A program made the position numbers and the translations under genes. Positions 17,968 to 26,309 of a stretch of DNA of 64,000 nucleotides are shown in pieces; within the stretch, counting starts at the first letter, position 1; every line of letters starts with the position of its first letter. The notes below the pieces were generated by a model. It did no database searches, had not been told where the DNA came from, and saw only the letters and a program-made list of their open reading frames with translations. The DNA comes from Bosea sp. (in: a-proteobacteria) (GTDB lineage: Bacteria > Pseudomonadota > Alphaproteobacteria > Rhizobiales > Beijerinckiaceae). The stretch covers positions 2,470,698-2,534,697 of the forward strand of contig JAAVVV010000001.1 in NCBI GenBank assembly GCA_023910605.1, in the 5' to 3' direction.

Positions 17968-18815
17968 ACCCGCCTGCCGTCGACGCACGACCCGGCGACT
18001 TCGCGCCGCCGGACGGAGCCGCAGCGCTTTACCCGGGCGATGTTATGCACGCGCGCATGAAGCCCAAGGCGCACCGCTTCGCCTACAAGGTGTTCTGCGT
18101 GCTGCTCGACCTTGACCGGCTTGATGAGGCCGGCCGCGCGAGCGCGCTGTTTTCGGTCGGGCGCTTCAACCTGCTCTCCTTCCAGCCGCGCGATCATGGC
18201 GGCGCCGAGGCTTCCGTGCGCGGAAGCCTCAGGGCGCATGTCGATGCGCTGTTGGCCCCCGCAGGTGTCGATGCGAGCGGCGGCCGCGTGCTGCTGCTCT
18301 GCTACCCGCGCCTGCTCGGCTTCGCCTTCAATCCGATCTCGGTCTATTTTGTCTACGGCCGCAACGGGGACCCTGTCGCCATGATCTACGAGGTGCGCAA
18401 CACCTTCGGCGACATGCACACCTATGTGTGCCCGGTCGTGGAAGGTGAGATGTCGGAGGCCGGAATCCGGCAGGAACGCGACAAGCTCTTCTACGTTTCT
18501 CCGTTCATGGACCAGGCGATGCGCTACCGGTTCCGGATCCGCCCCCCCGATGAGAGGGTTTCTGTCCGCATCCTCGAGACGGACAGTGAGGGCCCGATCC
18601 TGGCGGCGACCTTCACGGGCATGCGGCAGGACTTGACCTCGGCCGCAATCCTGAAAGCATGCCTTGCCATGCCGCTGATGACGCTCAAGGTCGTCGCCGG
18701 CATCCACTGGGAGGCGATGAAGCTCTGGTTCAAGGGCATCGCGTTTCATGCCCGGCCGTTGCCGCCACCCCCGGTTTCCTATGCGGACCCCGACGCCGGG
18801 CCAAGGCCGACCTGA
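17964..18815 (+). CDS. DUF1365 family protein
   Basis: A 283-residue protein of the DUF1365/COG3496 family. Typical blocks are YPGDVMHARMKPKAHRFAYK, LLCYPRLLGFAFNPISVYFVYG, MIYEVRNTFGDMH and the SPFMDQAMRYRF segment. No catalytic mechanism is established for the family; its fixed association with COG2907 flavoproteins and CFA-synthase homologues suggests a role in modifying membrane fatty acids. It overlaps the upstream gene by four bases (ATGA). Confidence 0.85.
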   Translation: MNPPAVDARPGDFAPPDGAAALYPGDVMHARMKPKAHRFAYKVFCVLLDLDRLDEAGRASALFSVGRFNLLSFQPRDHGGAEASVRGSLRAHVDALLAPAGVDASGGRVLLLCYPRLLGFAFNPISVYFVYGRNGDPVAMIYEVRNTFGDMHTYVCPVVEGEMSEAGIRQERDKLFYVSPFMDQAMRYRFRIRPPDERVSVRILETDSEGPILAATFTGMRQDLTSAAILKACLAMPLMTLKVVAGIHWEAMKLWFKGIAFHARPLPPPPVSYADPDAGPRPT

Positions 18816-18850
18816 CGGCGCCCTTGCCGGCGCCGGCTGTGACCACAGAA

Positions 18851-20134
18851 ATGAAGAGACTTGGACATAACTGCATGAGCGAAGTATCGAGCCGCCCCCA
18901 CGCCCCCGCAGCAGCAGCCCAGCGGGTCACGGCGCAGAACCTCGACGCTGTCGCCGGTTCGCTGCCGTCGATCATCCGGTCTGCGTTCCGCTATGGCACA
19001 CGCATCGAGCGCGGCAGCCTGACCGTGATCCTGCCAGGCGGCGCTCGCTACCTCTTCCAGGGGCAGCAGCGCGGTTGCGACGCTGTCTTCCAGATCAATG
19101 ATTTTGCCTTCGCTCGTCGTCTGGCCACTGGCGGGGACATCGGCTTCGCCGAGGCCTATCTGCGCGGCGAATGGGAAACCCCCAACCTCGCCCACTTCCT
19201 TGAACTGTTCGCCACCAACTACACGGCCATCCAGACCATGCTGGACGGCAAGCCGCTGGCCCGGCTGTGGCAGATCATCCGCCATTTTCTCAACCGCAAC
19301 ACCAGGGCCGGATCGCGCAAGAACATTTACGCGCATTACGACCTGGGCAACAGCTTCTACTCATCCTGGCTTGATCAGAGCATGACCTATTCGTCGGGCA
19401 TCTACGCGCCCGGCGACAATGACCTCTCCTCCGCCCAGGCCCGCAAATATCGCGAGCTTGCCTGTGAAACCGGAATCGGGCCGTCCGACCATGTGCTCGA
19501 GATCGGCTGCGGCTGGGGCGGCTTCGCCGAGTTCGCCGCACGTGAGATCGGCTGCCGCGTCACTGGCCTCACCATCTCCAGGGCGCAGCACGATTTCGCG
19601 GTGGCGCGGATCGCGGCCGCAGGTCTGTCTGACAAGGTCACGATCAAGCTCCAGGATTATCGCGACGAAACCGGCACCTATGACCGAATCGCCTCGATCG
19701 AAATGTTCGAGGCGGTGGGCGAACAATTCTGGCCGATCTATTTCCAGCAGGTGCGCGACCGGCTGCGCGATGGCGGCACCGCAGGCCTGCAGGTCATCAC
19801 GATCCGCGACGAGAGCTTCCAGTATTACAAGCGCGAGATGGATTTCATCCGCGCCTACATCTTCCCCGGCGGGATGCTGCCGACCCTGTCGCACATGCGC
19901 GATCTCGGCCAGCGCTTCAACGTGCCCATGGTCAACCAGCGCGCCTTCGGCCTCGACTACGCCCAGACCCTGTCGGACTGGCGCGACCGCTTCCGCGCTG
20001 CCTGGCCCAATCTCATGCCGCTTGGCTTCGACGAGCGCTTCCGGCGCATGTGGGAGTATTACCTCGCCTATTGCGAGGCGGGCTTCCGCTCCGGCAACAT
20101 CGACGTGAGGCAGATGGTGTTTCGCCGCGGCTGA
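18851..20134 (+). CDS. Cyclopropane-fatty-acid-synthase-like SAM methyltransferase
   Basis: About 427 residues, in the COG2230 family that transfers a methyl or methylene group from SAM to the double bond of membrane acyl chains. Visible are NIYAHYDLGNSFY, the SAM motif VLEIGCGWGGFAEFAA, QDYRDETGTYDRIASIEMFEAVGEQFW and FIFPGGMLPT-type block (IFPGGMLPTLSHMRDLG). The last gene partner set (COG2907, DUF1365) suggests a branched, cyclopropane or furan product rather than ordinary phase-of-growth cyclopropanation; this is inference. The start is uncertain: ATG at 18851 or 18875, neither with a strong ribosome site. Confidence 0.85.
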   Translation: MKRLGHNCMSEVSSRPHAPAAAAQRVTAQNLDAVAGSLPSIIRSAFRYGTRIERGSLTVILPGGARYLFQGQQRGCDAVFQINDFAFARRLATGGDIGFAEAYLRGEWETPNLAHFLELFATNYTAIQTMLDGKPLARLWQIIRHFLNRNTRAGSRKNIYAHYDLGNSFYSSWLDQSMTYSSGIYAPGDNDLSSAQARKYRELACETGIGPSDHVLEIGCGWGGFAEFAAREIGCRVTGLTISRAQHDFAVARIAAAGLSDKVTIKLQDYRDETGTYDRIASIEMFEAVGEQFWPIYFQQVRDRLRDGGTAGLQVITIRDESFQYYKREMDFIRAYIFPGGMLPTLSHMRDLGQRFNVPMVNQRAFGLDYAQTLSDWRDRFRAAWPNLMPLGFDERFRRMWEYYLAYCEAGFRSGNIDVRQMVFRRG

Positions 20135-20275
20135 TCCTGTCAGGCACGGCCGGGGCTGTCTTCCGCGCCCTGCCGTCAGATGTTGCCGAGATTACGCCAG
20201 AGAGAACCAAGCCACGCTGGCGCGCGTAAGCACAGCATGGCCAGCTTGCGGCCTCCTCTTTCGATAGACGCGGCC

Positions 20276-21601
20276 ATGTCCCCATCAGAACCCTCCGCCC
20301 GGCAGTTGTTCGGCTATGCGCTGCCTGCGCTCCCCGTGGCGGCGCTGAGCCTGCCCTTCTACGTGATGGTGCCTGAGTTCTACACGAGCGCGGTCGGCGT
20401 GCCGATCGCCACGGTGGGTCTCGTCCTGTTGCTCGTGCGGGTGCTCGATGCCGTGACCGATCCTCTGGCGGGCCTGCTGGCGGACGGCACGCGGATCGGC
20501 TTCGGCCGGCGGCGCGCCTGGGTGCTGGCCTCCGCGCCGCTGGTCGCGCTCACCGCCTGGTTCGTCATGCGTCCCCCTGATGGCGCCGGCGCGCTCTACC
20601 TGCTGCTCTGGGCGAGCGCGCTCTCGCTGGCCTGGACGGCGCTCTCCGTGCCCTATCAGGCCTGGGGCGCCGAGCTTTCGCGCAGCTATGAGGGGCGCAC
20701 CCGCGTCGCGGCCTTCCGCGAGAGCTTCACGGTGCTGGGCACGCTCATCGCGCTGCTGCTGCCGGCCCTGATCCAGCTGAGCGGCGGCACGAGTCGCGAC
20801 GGGCTCGCCGCGCTTGCGATTCTGATCGCCATTCTGCTGCCGCTTGGCGCCGTTCTGGCCGTGGCGTCGACGCCCGAGCCGGTTGCGCGCCTGTCGCTGC
20901 CAATGCCCTGGCGGACAGGGCTGGGGCATCTGGGCGCCAACCGCCCTTTCAGGCGTCTGCTGGTGGCTTTCTTCATCAACTCGCTGGCCAATGGCCTGCC
21001 CGCCAGCCTCTTTCTGTTTTTCGTGGCCGATCGGCTGGGCGCCGCCGACAGCGCGGGGCCGCTGCTGGTGCTGTATTTCCTGTGCGGCGTCGCAGGCGTG
21101 CCGCTCTGGCTCTGGCTGGCGCGCCGCCTCTCCAAGCACCGCGCCTGGGCGTTGGGGATGCTGCTCGCCTCAGCCGCCTTCGCTGTCGCGCCGCTGCTGG
21201 GCCCGGGCCAGGTCTGGCTGTTCGCCGCTGTGTGCGTGGTGACAGGCTTTGCGCTCGGCGCCGATGTGGTGCTGCCGGCGGCCGTTCAGGCCGATGTCAT
21301 CGACGTGGACACAGCCGCATCGGGACAGGAGCGCGCAGGGCTCTATCTCGGCCTGTGGGCGCTCGCGACCAAGCTCGCATTCGCGGGCGCGGTGGGCATC
21401 GCCTTCCCGCTTCTGGCCTTGGCTGGCTATGATCCGGGCGCCGGCATCCGCACCGAAGGCGGGCTCGCTGCCCTGGGCCTGCTCTATGCGGGCCTGCCGG
21501 TCGCGCTGAAGATCGGCGCCGTGGCCCTGATCTGGCGCTTTCCACTCGACAAGGACGAGTTGGCTGCCGTGGCGGCCACCATAGCGGCCAGACGTGGCTG
21601 A
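20276..21601 (+). CDS. GPH/MFS family permease
   Basis: A 441-residue inner-membrane protein with about twelve hydrophobic segments. LVRVLDAVTDPLAGLLADGTRIGFGRRRAWVL is the typical loop of the glycoside-pentoside-hexuronide:cation symporter branch, and the second half has QADVIDVDTAASGQERAGLYLGLWALATKLAFA. A GPH-type permease is also found in the comparable Rhodobacter cluster, so its cargo may be related to lipid modification rather than sugar. The frame is open to 20180, but the extra residues are not family-like. It ends three bases from the convergent SDR gene. Confidence 0.8.
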   Translation: MSPSEPSARQLFGYALPALPVAALSLPFYVMVPEFYTSAVGVPIATVGLVLLLVRVLDAVTDPLAGLLADGTRIGFGRRRAWVLASAPLVALTAWFVMRPPDGAGALYLLLWASALSLAWTALSVPYQAWGAELSRSYEGRTRVAAFRESFTVLGTLIALLLPALIQLSGGTSRDGLAALAILIAILLPLGAVLAVASTPEPVARLSLPMPWRTGLGHLGANRPFRRLLVAFFINSLANGLPASLFLFFVADRLGAADSAGPLLVLYFLCGVAGVPLWLWLARRLSKHRAWALGMLLASAAFAVAPLLGPGQVWLFAAVCVVTGFALGADVVLPAAVQADVIDVDTAASGQERAGLYLGLWALATKLAFAGAVGIAFPLLALAGYDPGAGIRTEGGLAALGLLYAGLPVALKIGAVALIWRFPLDKDELAAVAATIAARRG

Positions 21602-21604
21602 CGA

Positions 21605-22396
21605 TCAGCCCTTGCGGTTCCAGCCTGTCTGCCGCGCGATGAGCGGAAAATACCACGCATAGGGCAGGATCCGCATCACCTTGAGGATGAAGGCCAGCCG
21701 CCGCGGGAAGATGATCTCGAACCCTCCGCGCTCGAAACCATCGACGACGCGCCTGGCGGCATTGTCCATCGACATCAGGAACGGCATGGGAAAATCATTC
21801 TTCTGCGTGAGCGGCGTGTCGATGAAGCCCGGATTGACCACCTGCATCCGGATTCCGAGATTGTCGCAGTCGAACTTCAGCGCCTCGCACAGATGGATCG
21901 CAGCGGCCTTCGACGCGCCATAGGCGGCAGCCTTGGGCAGGCCGCGGTAACCCGCCACAGACGCATTGACGGCGACCTGTCCCTTGCCGCGCTCGCCCAT
22001 GCGCGCCAGCACGGGGGCAAGCCCATTGGCGACGCCGAGCACGTTGACCGCCATGGCCTGCCGGAAGGCCTGAACGTCAAGCGCGCCGGCCCGCGTGTAG
22101 GGCGCCACTCCGGCATTGAAGAAAGCCAGCGCGATAGGGCCGTGCACGCGCTCGATCCCGTCGACAAGCTGCGCCATGCCGGTCTCGTCCGTCACATCGC
22201 CCACATGCGCGATGATGCGGCCTGGCAACCCGGAAGCTTCGGCGCAGACCGCCTCCAGTTCCTCGATGCGCCGAGCCGTGATGCAAACGGTCCAGCCCCG
22301 CCTGGCAAGTTCAAGGGCGGTGGCCCGGCCTATGCCGGAGCTGGCGCCAGTGAGCCAGGCCACTCCGTCGGTTGGCGTCATGGCTTTGATGTTCAT
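21605..22396 (-). CDS. Short-chain dehydrogenase/reductase
   Basis: A 263-residue NAD(P)-dependent oxidoreductase. The nucleotide-binding TGASSGIG (residues 16-23), the NAG of AFFNAGV, the catalytic Ser in NASVAGY and the YGASK motif (about 158-162) are all present. A C-terminal stretch (FPRRLAFILKVMRILPYAWYFPLIARQTG) is hydrophobic and may attach the protein to the membrane, consistent with a lipid-linked substrate. It lies 73 bases downstream of the ChrR-like gene on the same strand and is probably co-transcribed with it. Confidence 0.85.
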   Translation of the reverse strand: MNIKAMTPTDGVAWLTGASSGIGRATALELARRGWTVCITARRIEELEAVCAEASGLPGRIIAHVGDVTDETGMAQLVDGIERVHGPIALAFFNAGVAPYTRAGALDVQAFRQAMAVNVLGVANGLAPVLARMGERGKGQVAVNASVAGYRGLPKAAAYGASKAAAIHLCEALKFDCDNLGIRMQVVNPGFIDTPLTQKNDFPMPFLMSMDNAARRVVDGFERGGFEIIFPRRLAFILKVMRILPYAWYFPLIARQTGWNRKG

Positions 22397-22469
22397 GGGT
22401 CACCTCAAGACAACGCCGCAATGGAGAGCGTTGCCCCATCGCGGCGCGACGATTGCGGCCAGACGACGA

Positions 22470-23132
22470 TCAGTTGCGGAAAATGCTCTGGAACACCTTG
22501 CCCACGGGGCCGGTGAGCTTGAGGGGCGCATCGGTCACAGCGAAGCAGATGCAATCCTCATCGCTGTCAGCCACCGGCTTGTGGTCCACATCCTCATCGG
22601 CGATGACCACGTCACCGCGACAGAAATGCCCGGAGACGTCGGTGAAGCCGCCCTTCAGAACGATGGTGAACTCCTGCCCCTCATGAGTGTGGGACGGGAT
22701 CTTCCGGCCTGCCTTGATCCAGTAGAGCTTGGCCTCGACGCCATCGGCATCGTGCACCACATGCTCGCGCACGCCCGGAAGAACCCGGCGCCACGGAACC
22801 TCGCTCGACGCCATGCCCAGATAACGCCGGAGCGCGGGCGTGAAAACCGGATCGGCCGGCGGTTCGTCGGAAGCGTGTGGCGTGGCGGCATCCACCGCAA
22901 GGATGCTCGCCAGCATCCGGTCGCGGGAGGAAACCGGCGCGGGAGACTCCTTCTCCATCTCGGCGCCACGCAGAAGCTCGAGACTGCCGACAAAACACTC
23001 GCTGTCAGGATTGAGGTCCAGATGCGCGCCAACCAGCGCGTGAAGCGGGCGCGGCAGCGTCCCCGCCGCATACTCGGCAAGGAGCGTGTCCAGCGGACGG
23101 GCCGACGACGATGCGGGCGCGTGATGATTCAC
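22470..23132 (-). CDS. ChrR-like cupin anti-sigma factor
   Basis: A 220-residue protein with the two ChrR domains: an N-terminal anti-sigma segment (LDTLLAEYAAGTLPRPLHALVGAHLDL, residues about 14-40) and a C-terminal cupin (HTHEGQEFTIVLKGGF, then HKPVADSDEDCICFAVTDAPL). ChrR binds and inhibits an ECF11 sigma factor and releases it under singlet oxygen. Odd here: the zinc-site His37 is kept but the positions of the two ChrR cysteines (H-x3-C-x2-C) are Asn41 and Ser44, with one cysteine at 46. The start is set at the GTG at 23132, eight bases after GAGGA; a TTG at 23147 is less likely. No sigma gene is adjacent. Confidence 0.8.
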   Translation of the reverse strand: MNHHAPASSSARPLDTLLAEYAAGTLPRPLHALVGAHLDLNPDSECFVGSLELLRGAEMEKESPAPVSSRDRMLASILAVDAATPHASDEPPADPVFTPALRRYLGMASSEVPWRRVLPGVREHVVHDADGVEAKLYWIKAGRKIPSHTHEGQEFTIVLKGGFTDVSGHFCRGDVVIADEDVDHKPVADSDEDCICFAVTDAPLKLTGPVGKVFQSIFRN

Positions 23133-23466
23133 AATCGCATTCCTCAAGACAGCGGACCCAAACCGGAAGGGGCTCCAGGGACGCCGCAGGTTTCCATAGT
23201 CTTTTACGCCGATTCAACAGGGATGGATCATTCCTTTTAAATCGTATGAAATTATTTTATTATCAGTGGGTTAAGCTATTTAAAACACGATATCGTATTT
23301 TTCCGTATATGACGCATGCGCTGGCTCGGAGACCCCGTCCCGGGGATCGCGCTCCGGCTTGGCCGGCCATCAATTCACCGCCCTTGCGGCGCCGCGATCA
23401 TCTCCGTAACGTGCCGCCGCTGACGGGCTGCCATGGCGGCTGGCCCTGCGCCCATGGACTGAGCCG
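23133..23466. other. Intergenic region between chrR-like gene and alaX
   Basis: About 330 bases without a gene. From the left it holds the chrR leader and promoter, then an AT-rich island (about 23231-23312) unusual for this GC-rich window and containing the 10-base palindrome ACGATATCGT (23287-23296), then a GC-rich stretch with a small GACCCCG/CGGGGATC hairpin at about 23331-23348. Confidence 0.6.
23201..23230 (-). promoter_or_regulatory. ECF11/RpoE-type promoter upstream of the chrR-like gene
   Basis: On the minus strand TGATCC (23230-23225) is followed after exactly 18 bases by TAAAAG (23206-23201). This fits the spacing and -35 box of promoters read by the singlet-oxygen sigma factor RpoE of Rhodobacter (TGATCC, 18-19 bases, TA-rich). 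The -10 box ends about 70 bases before the GTG start. Its presence implies that a cognate sigma factor exists elsewhere in the genome. Confidence 0.6.
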
Positions 23467-24186
23467 ATGCCCCCCACAGACCTGCTGTTTCGCGATGATG
23501 CCTATCTGGCGCAACATGGGGCGACAGTGATCTGCGTCAATGAAAGAGGCGCCATCATTCTTGACCGGACGGCATTTTACGCCAATGGCGGCGGCCAGCC
23601 TGGCGACGCCGGGGCCCTGCTCCGCGCCGACGGAAGCTCCATCGCCATCGGCGCGGCCGTCTACGATCCCGCCGACCGGTCGGTGGTGCTGCATGTTCCG
23701 CTCGAAGGCCAGCCCGCGCCTGCGGTGGGCGAGGCCGTAACCGCCGCAATCAACTGGGATCTTCGCCTCAAGCGCATGCGCGTGCACACCGCCCTGCATT
23801 TGCTCAGTTGCGTGCTCCCTTACCCCGTGACCGGCGGCGCCATCGGCGACGGCGATGGACGGCTCGATTTCGACATTCCGGAGGCCGGCCTCGACAAGGC
23901 CGACATAGCAGCCCGGCTGGCCGAGCTGATCGGCCGCAACGCGGCTGTGACGGATCGCTGGATCACCGATGCAGAACTCGATGCCAATCCCGGCCTCGTC
24001 AAGACCATGCGGGTCCAGCCCCCGCGCGGCTCGGGCCGCGTGCGTCTTGTCGAGATCGAGGGGATCGATCTCCAGCCCTGCGGCGGAACCCATGTGCGCA
24101 ACACCGCCGAGATCGGGCCGGTGCTCGTCACGGACATTCAGAGCAAGGGCAAGCAGAACCGGCGCGTCAGGATTACGCTGGGCTGA
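23467..24186 (+). CDS. Alanyl-tRNA editing protein AlaX
   Basis: A 239-residue free-standing editing domain that hydrolyses mischarged tRNA-Ala (Ser-tRNA-Ala or Gly-tRNA-Ala). The zinc ligands are complete: HTALH (His107 and His111) and CGGTH (Cys205 and His209). FYANGGGQPGDAG near residue 38 is the conserved glycine-rich block. Length fits the AlaX-M class. It is followed 80 bases later by the sulfurtransferase gene on the same strand. Confidence 0.92.
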   Translation: MPPTDLLFRDDAYLAQHGATVICVNERGAIILDRTAFYANGGGQPGDAGALLRADGSSIAIGAAVYDPADRSVVLHVPLEGQPAPAVGEAVTAAINWDLRLKRMRVHTALHLLSCVLPYPVTGGAIGDGDGRLDFDIPEAGLDKADIAARLAELIGRNAAVTDRWITDAELDANPGLVKTMRVQPPRGSGRVRLVEIEGIDLQPCGGTHVRNTAEIGPVLVTDIQSKGKQNRRVRITLG

Positions 24187-24266
24187 CAGGCAGCCATGCC
24201 CGCGCTCGCAAAACGCACCGCCTGAGCCTATCCTGCGGTAAACCTGCCACCATCCGGGAGCCTGCC

Positions 24267-25112
24267 ATGAGCCGCGCCGACATCTTCGTCTCCACCGAAT
24301 GGCTTGCCGAGCGGCTGGGCCAGCCCGGCCTCGTCGTCATCGACGGCACCTATTTCCTGCCGACGATGAACCGCGACGCGGAGGCGGAATACCATGCAGG
24401 TCACATACCGGGCGCCGTCCGCTTCGACATCGACTCGGTCAAGGACAAGGCCAGCGCGCTGCCGCACATGTTGCCTACGGCCGGGGAGTTCGCCGCACAG
24501 GTCGGCGCGCTCGGCATCGCCGACGACATGACGATCATCGTCTATGACGCCATCGGCCTTTTCTCGGCCCCGCGCGTGCGCTGGACCTTCCGCACCTTCG
24601 GGGCGAAGGATGTGCGCGTGCTTGATGGCGGGCTGCCGCGCTGGCGCGAAGAGCACCGTCCGCTGGAAACCGGGCCGGCGCATCCGCGCGCGCCGGCCCG
24701 GTTCAACGCCGCCTTCAACGAGGCGGCGGTGGCGAGCATGGCCGATGTGAAGGCCGCGCTCGGCGCCAGGAGCGCGCAGGTGGTCGATGCCCGTCCGGCA
24801 GGCCGTTTCACGGGCGCGGACCCGGAGCCCAGGCCTGGCCTGCCATCCGGCCACATGCCGGGCGCGGTGAACCTGCCCTTTGCGGCCATCATCGAGAACG
24901 GCCAGCTCAAGGACGAAACCGCCATCAAGGCGGCGATGGCGGCGGCGGGGGTCGATCTTGACCAGCCGGTGATCACCACCTGCGGCTCCGGCGTCTCCGC
25001 CGCGATCCTCTCGGCTGCGATGGAACTGGTCGGAAAGCCGCCAAAGGCGCTTTATGACGGGAGTTGGGCCGAATGGGCCTCACAGAAAAACGCCGCGATC
25101 GAGCAGGGCTGA
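24267..25112 (+). CDS. sseA: 3-mercaptopyruvate sulfurtransferase
   Basis: A 281-residue two-domain rhodanese protein that moves sulfur from mercaptopyruvate to thiol acceptors. The N-terminal inactive domain has VVIDGTYFLPTMNRDAEAEY and GHIPGAVRFDID, and the C-terminal domain has VVDARPAGRFTG and the active-site loop CGSGVS with nucleophile Cys239, the mercaptopyruvate-type rather than thiosulfate-type loop. The frame is open far upstream through alaX, but the family start is the ATG at 24267. Confidence 0.92.
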   Translation: MSRADIFVSTEWLAERLGQPGLVVIDGTYFLPTMNRDAEAEYHAGHIPGAVRFDIDSVKDKASALPHMLPTAGEFAAQVGALGIADDMTIIVYDAIGLFSAPRVRWTFRTFGAKDVRVLDGGLPRWREEHRPLETGPAHPRAPARFNAAFNEAAVASMADVKAALGARSAQVVDARPAGRFTGADPEPRPGLPSGHMPGAVNLPFAAIIENGQLKDETAIKAAMAAAGVDLDQPVITTCGSGVSAAILSAAMELVGKPPKALYDGSWAEWASQKNAAIEQG

Positions 25113-25229
25113 CCCAAAGACAGGCAGTTTGGCGCCCCGTCGATATCCTAAATCCATGTTTGTCCCCTCGGCTCAGGGACGCATCGCATGATGTTTCTCA
25201 ACGAGATACTGGTCAGCGGCGACGGCGCA

Positions 25230-25438
25230 CGGCGGCCCTTGCATCAGCGCCGATCTTCTTTGCGCGGCAACCCGGCGGCATGATCGTCGCCGAAGGCATG
25301 GAAATCGCCTCGGAACTCAGCGCCCTGCGCGGTCTTGGCGTCGACATGGGCCAGGGCTGTTTCTTCAGCCAACACGTTCCCATTGAAAAAACACTGGCGA
25401 CGGCGATGGAAACGCGGCTGCGGCAGCTCGCGAGTTGA
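25230..25438 (+). pseudogene. Remnant of an EAL-domain (cyclic-di-GMP phosphodiesterase) gene
   Basis: The last 50-odd residues of this frame (GGMIVAEGMEIASELSALRG, then LGVDMGQGCFFSQ) match the C-terminal end of EAL domains, where VAEGVET, a LRALGCDLAQGYLF-type block and a final P-rich loop occur. The catalytic EAL, NDFG and DxxK motifs that must precede it are missing, and the upstream sequence back to sseA does not encode them in any frame I can recognise. It is therefore a decayed 3' fragment. A hairpin (25449-25477) follows. Confidence 0.65.
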
Positions 25439-25448
25439 GCCGCAGGCT

Positions 25449-25477
25449 GCCGGCGCTACATCAATCAGCGCGCCGGC
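25449..25477 (-). terminator. Hairpin downstream of aapP, weak terminator candidate
   Basis: GCCGGCGCT and AGCGCGCCGGC pair across a nine-base loop with a two-base bulge, ten bases after the aapP stop. There is no T run, so it may act as an mRNA end or stabiliser rather than a canonical terminator. Confidence 0.35.
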
Positions 25478-25487
25478 AAGGCTTGCC

Positions 25488-26279
<792 letters not shown>

Positions 26280-26309
26280 CAGGTGAACTCCTCTGGATTG
26301 TTTGCATAT

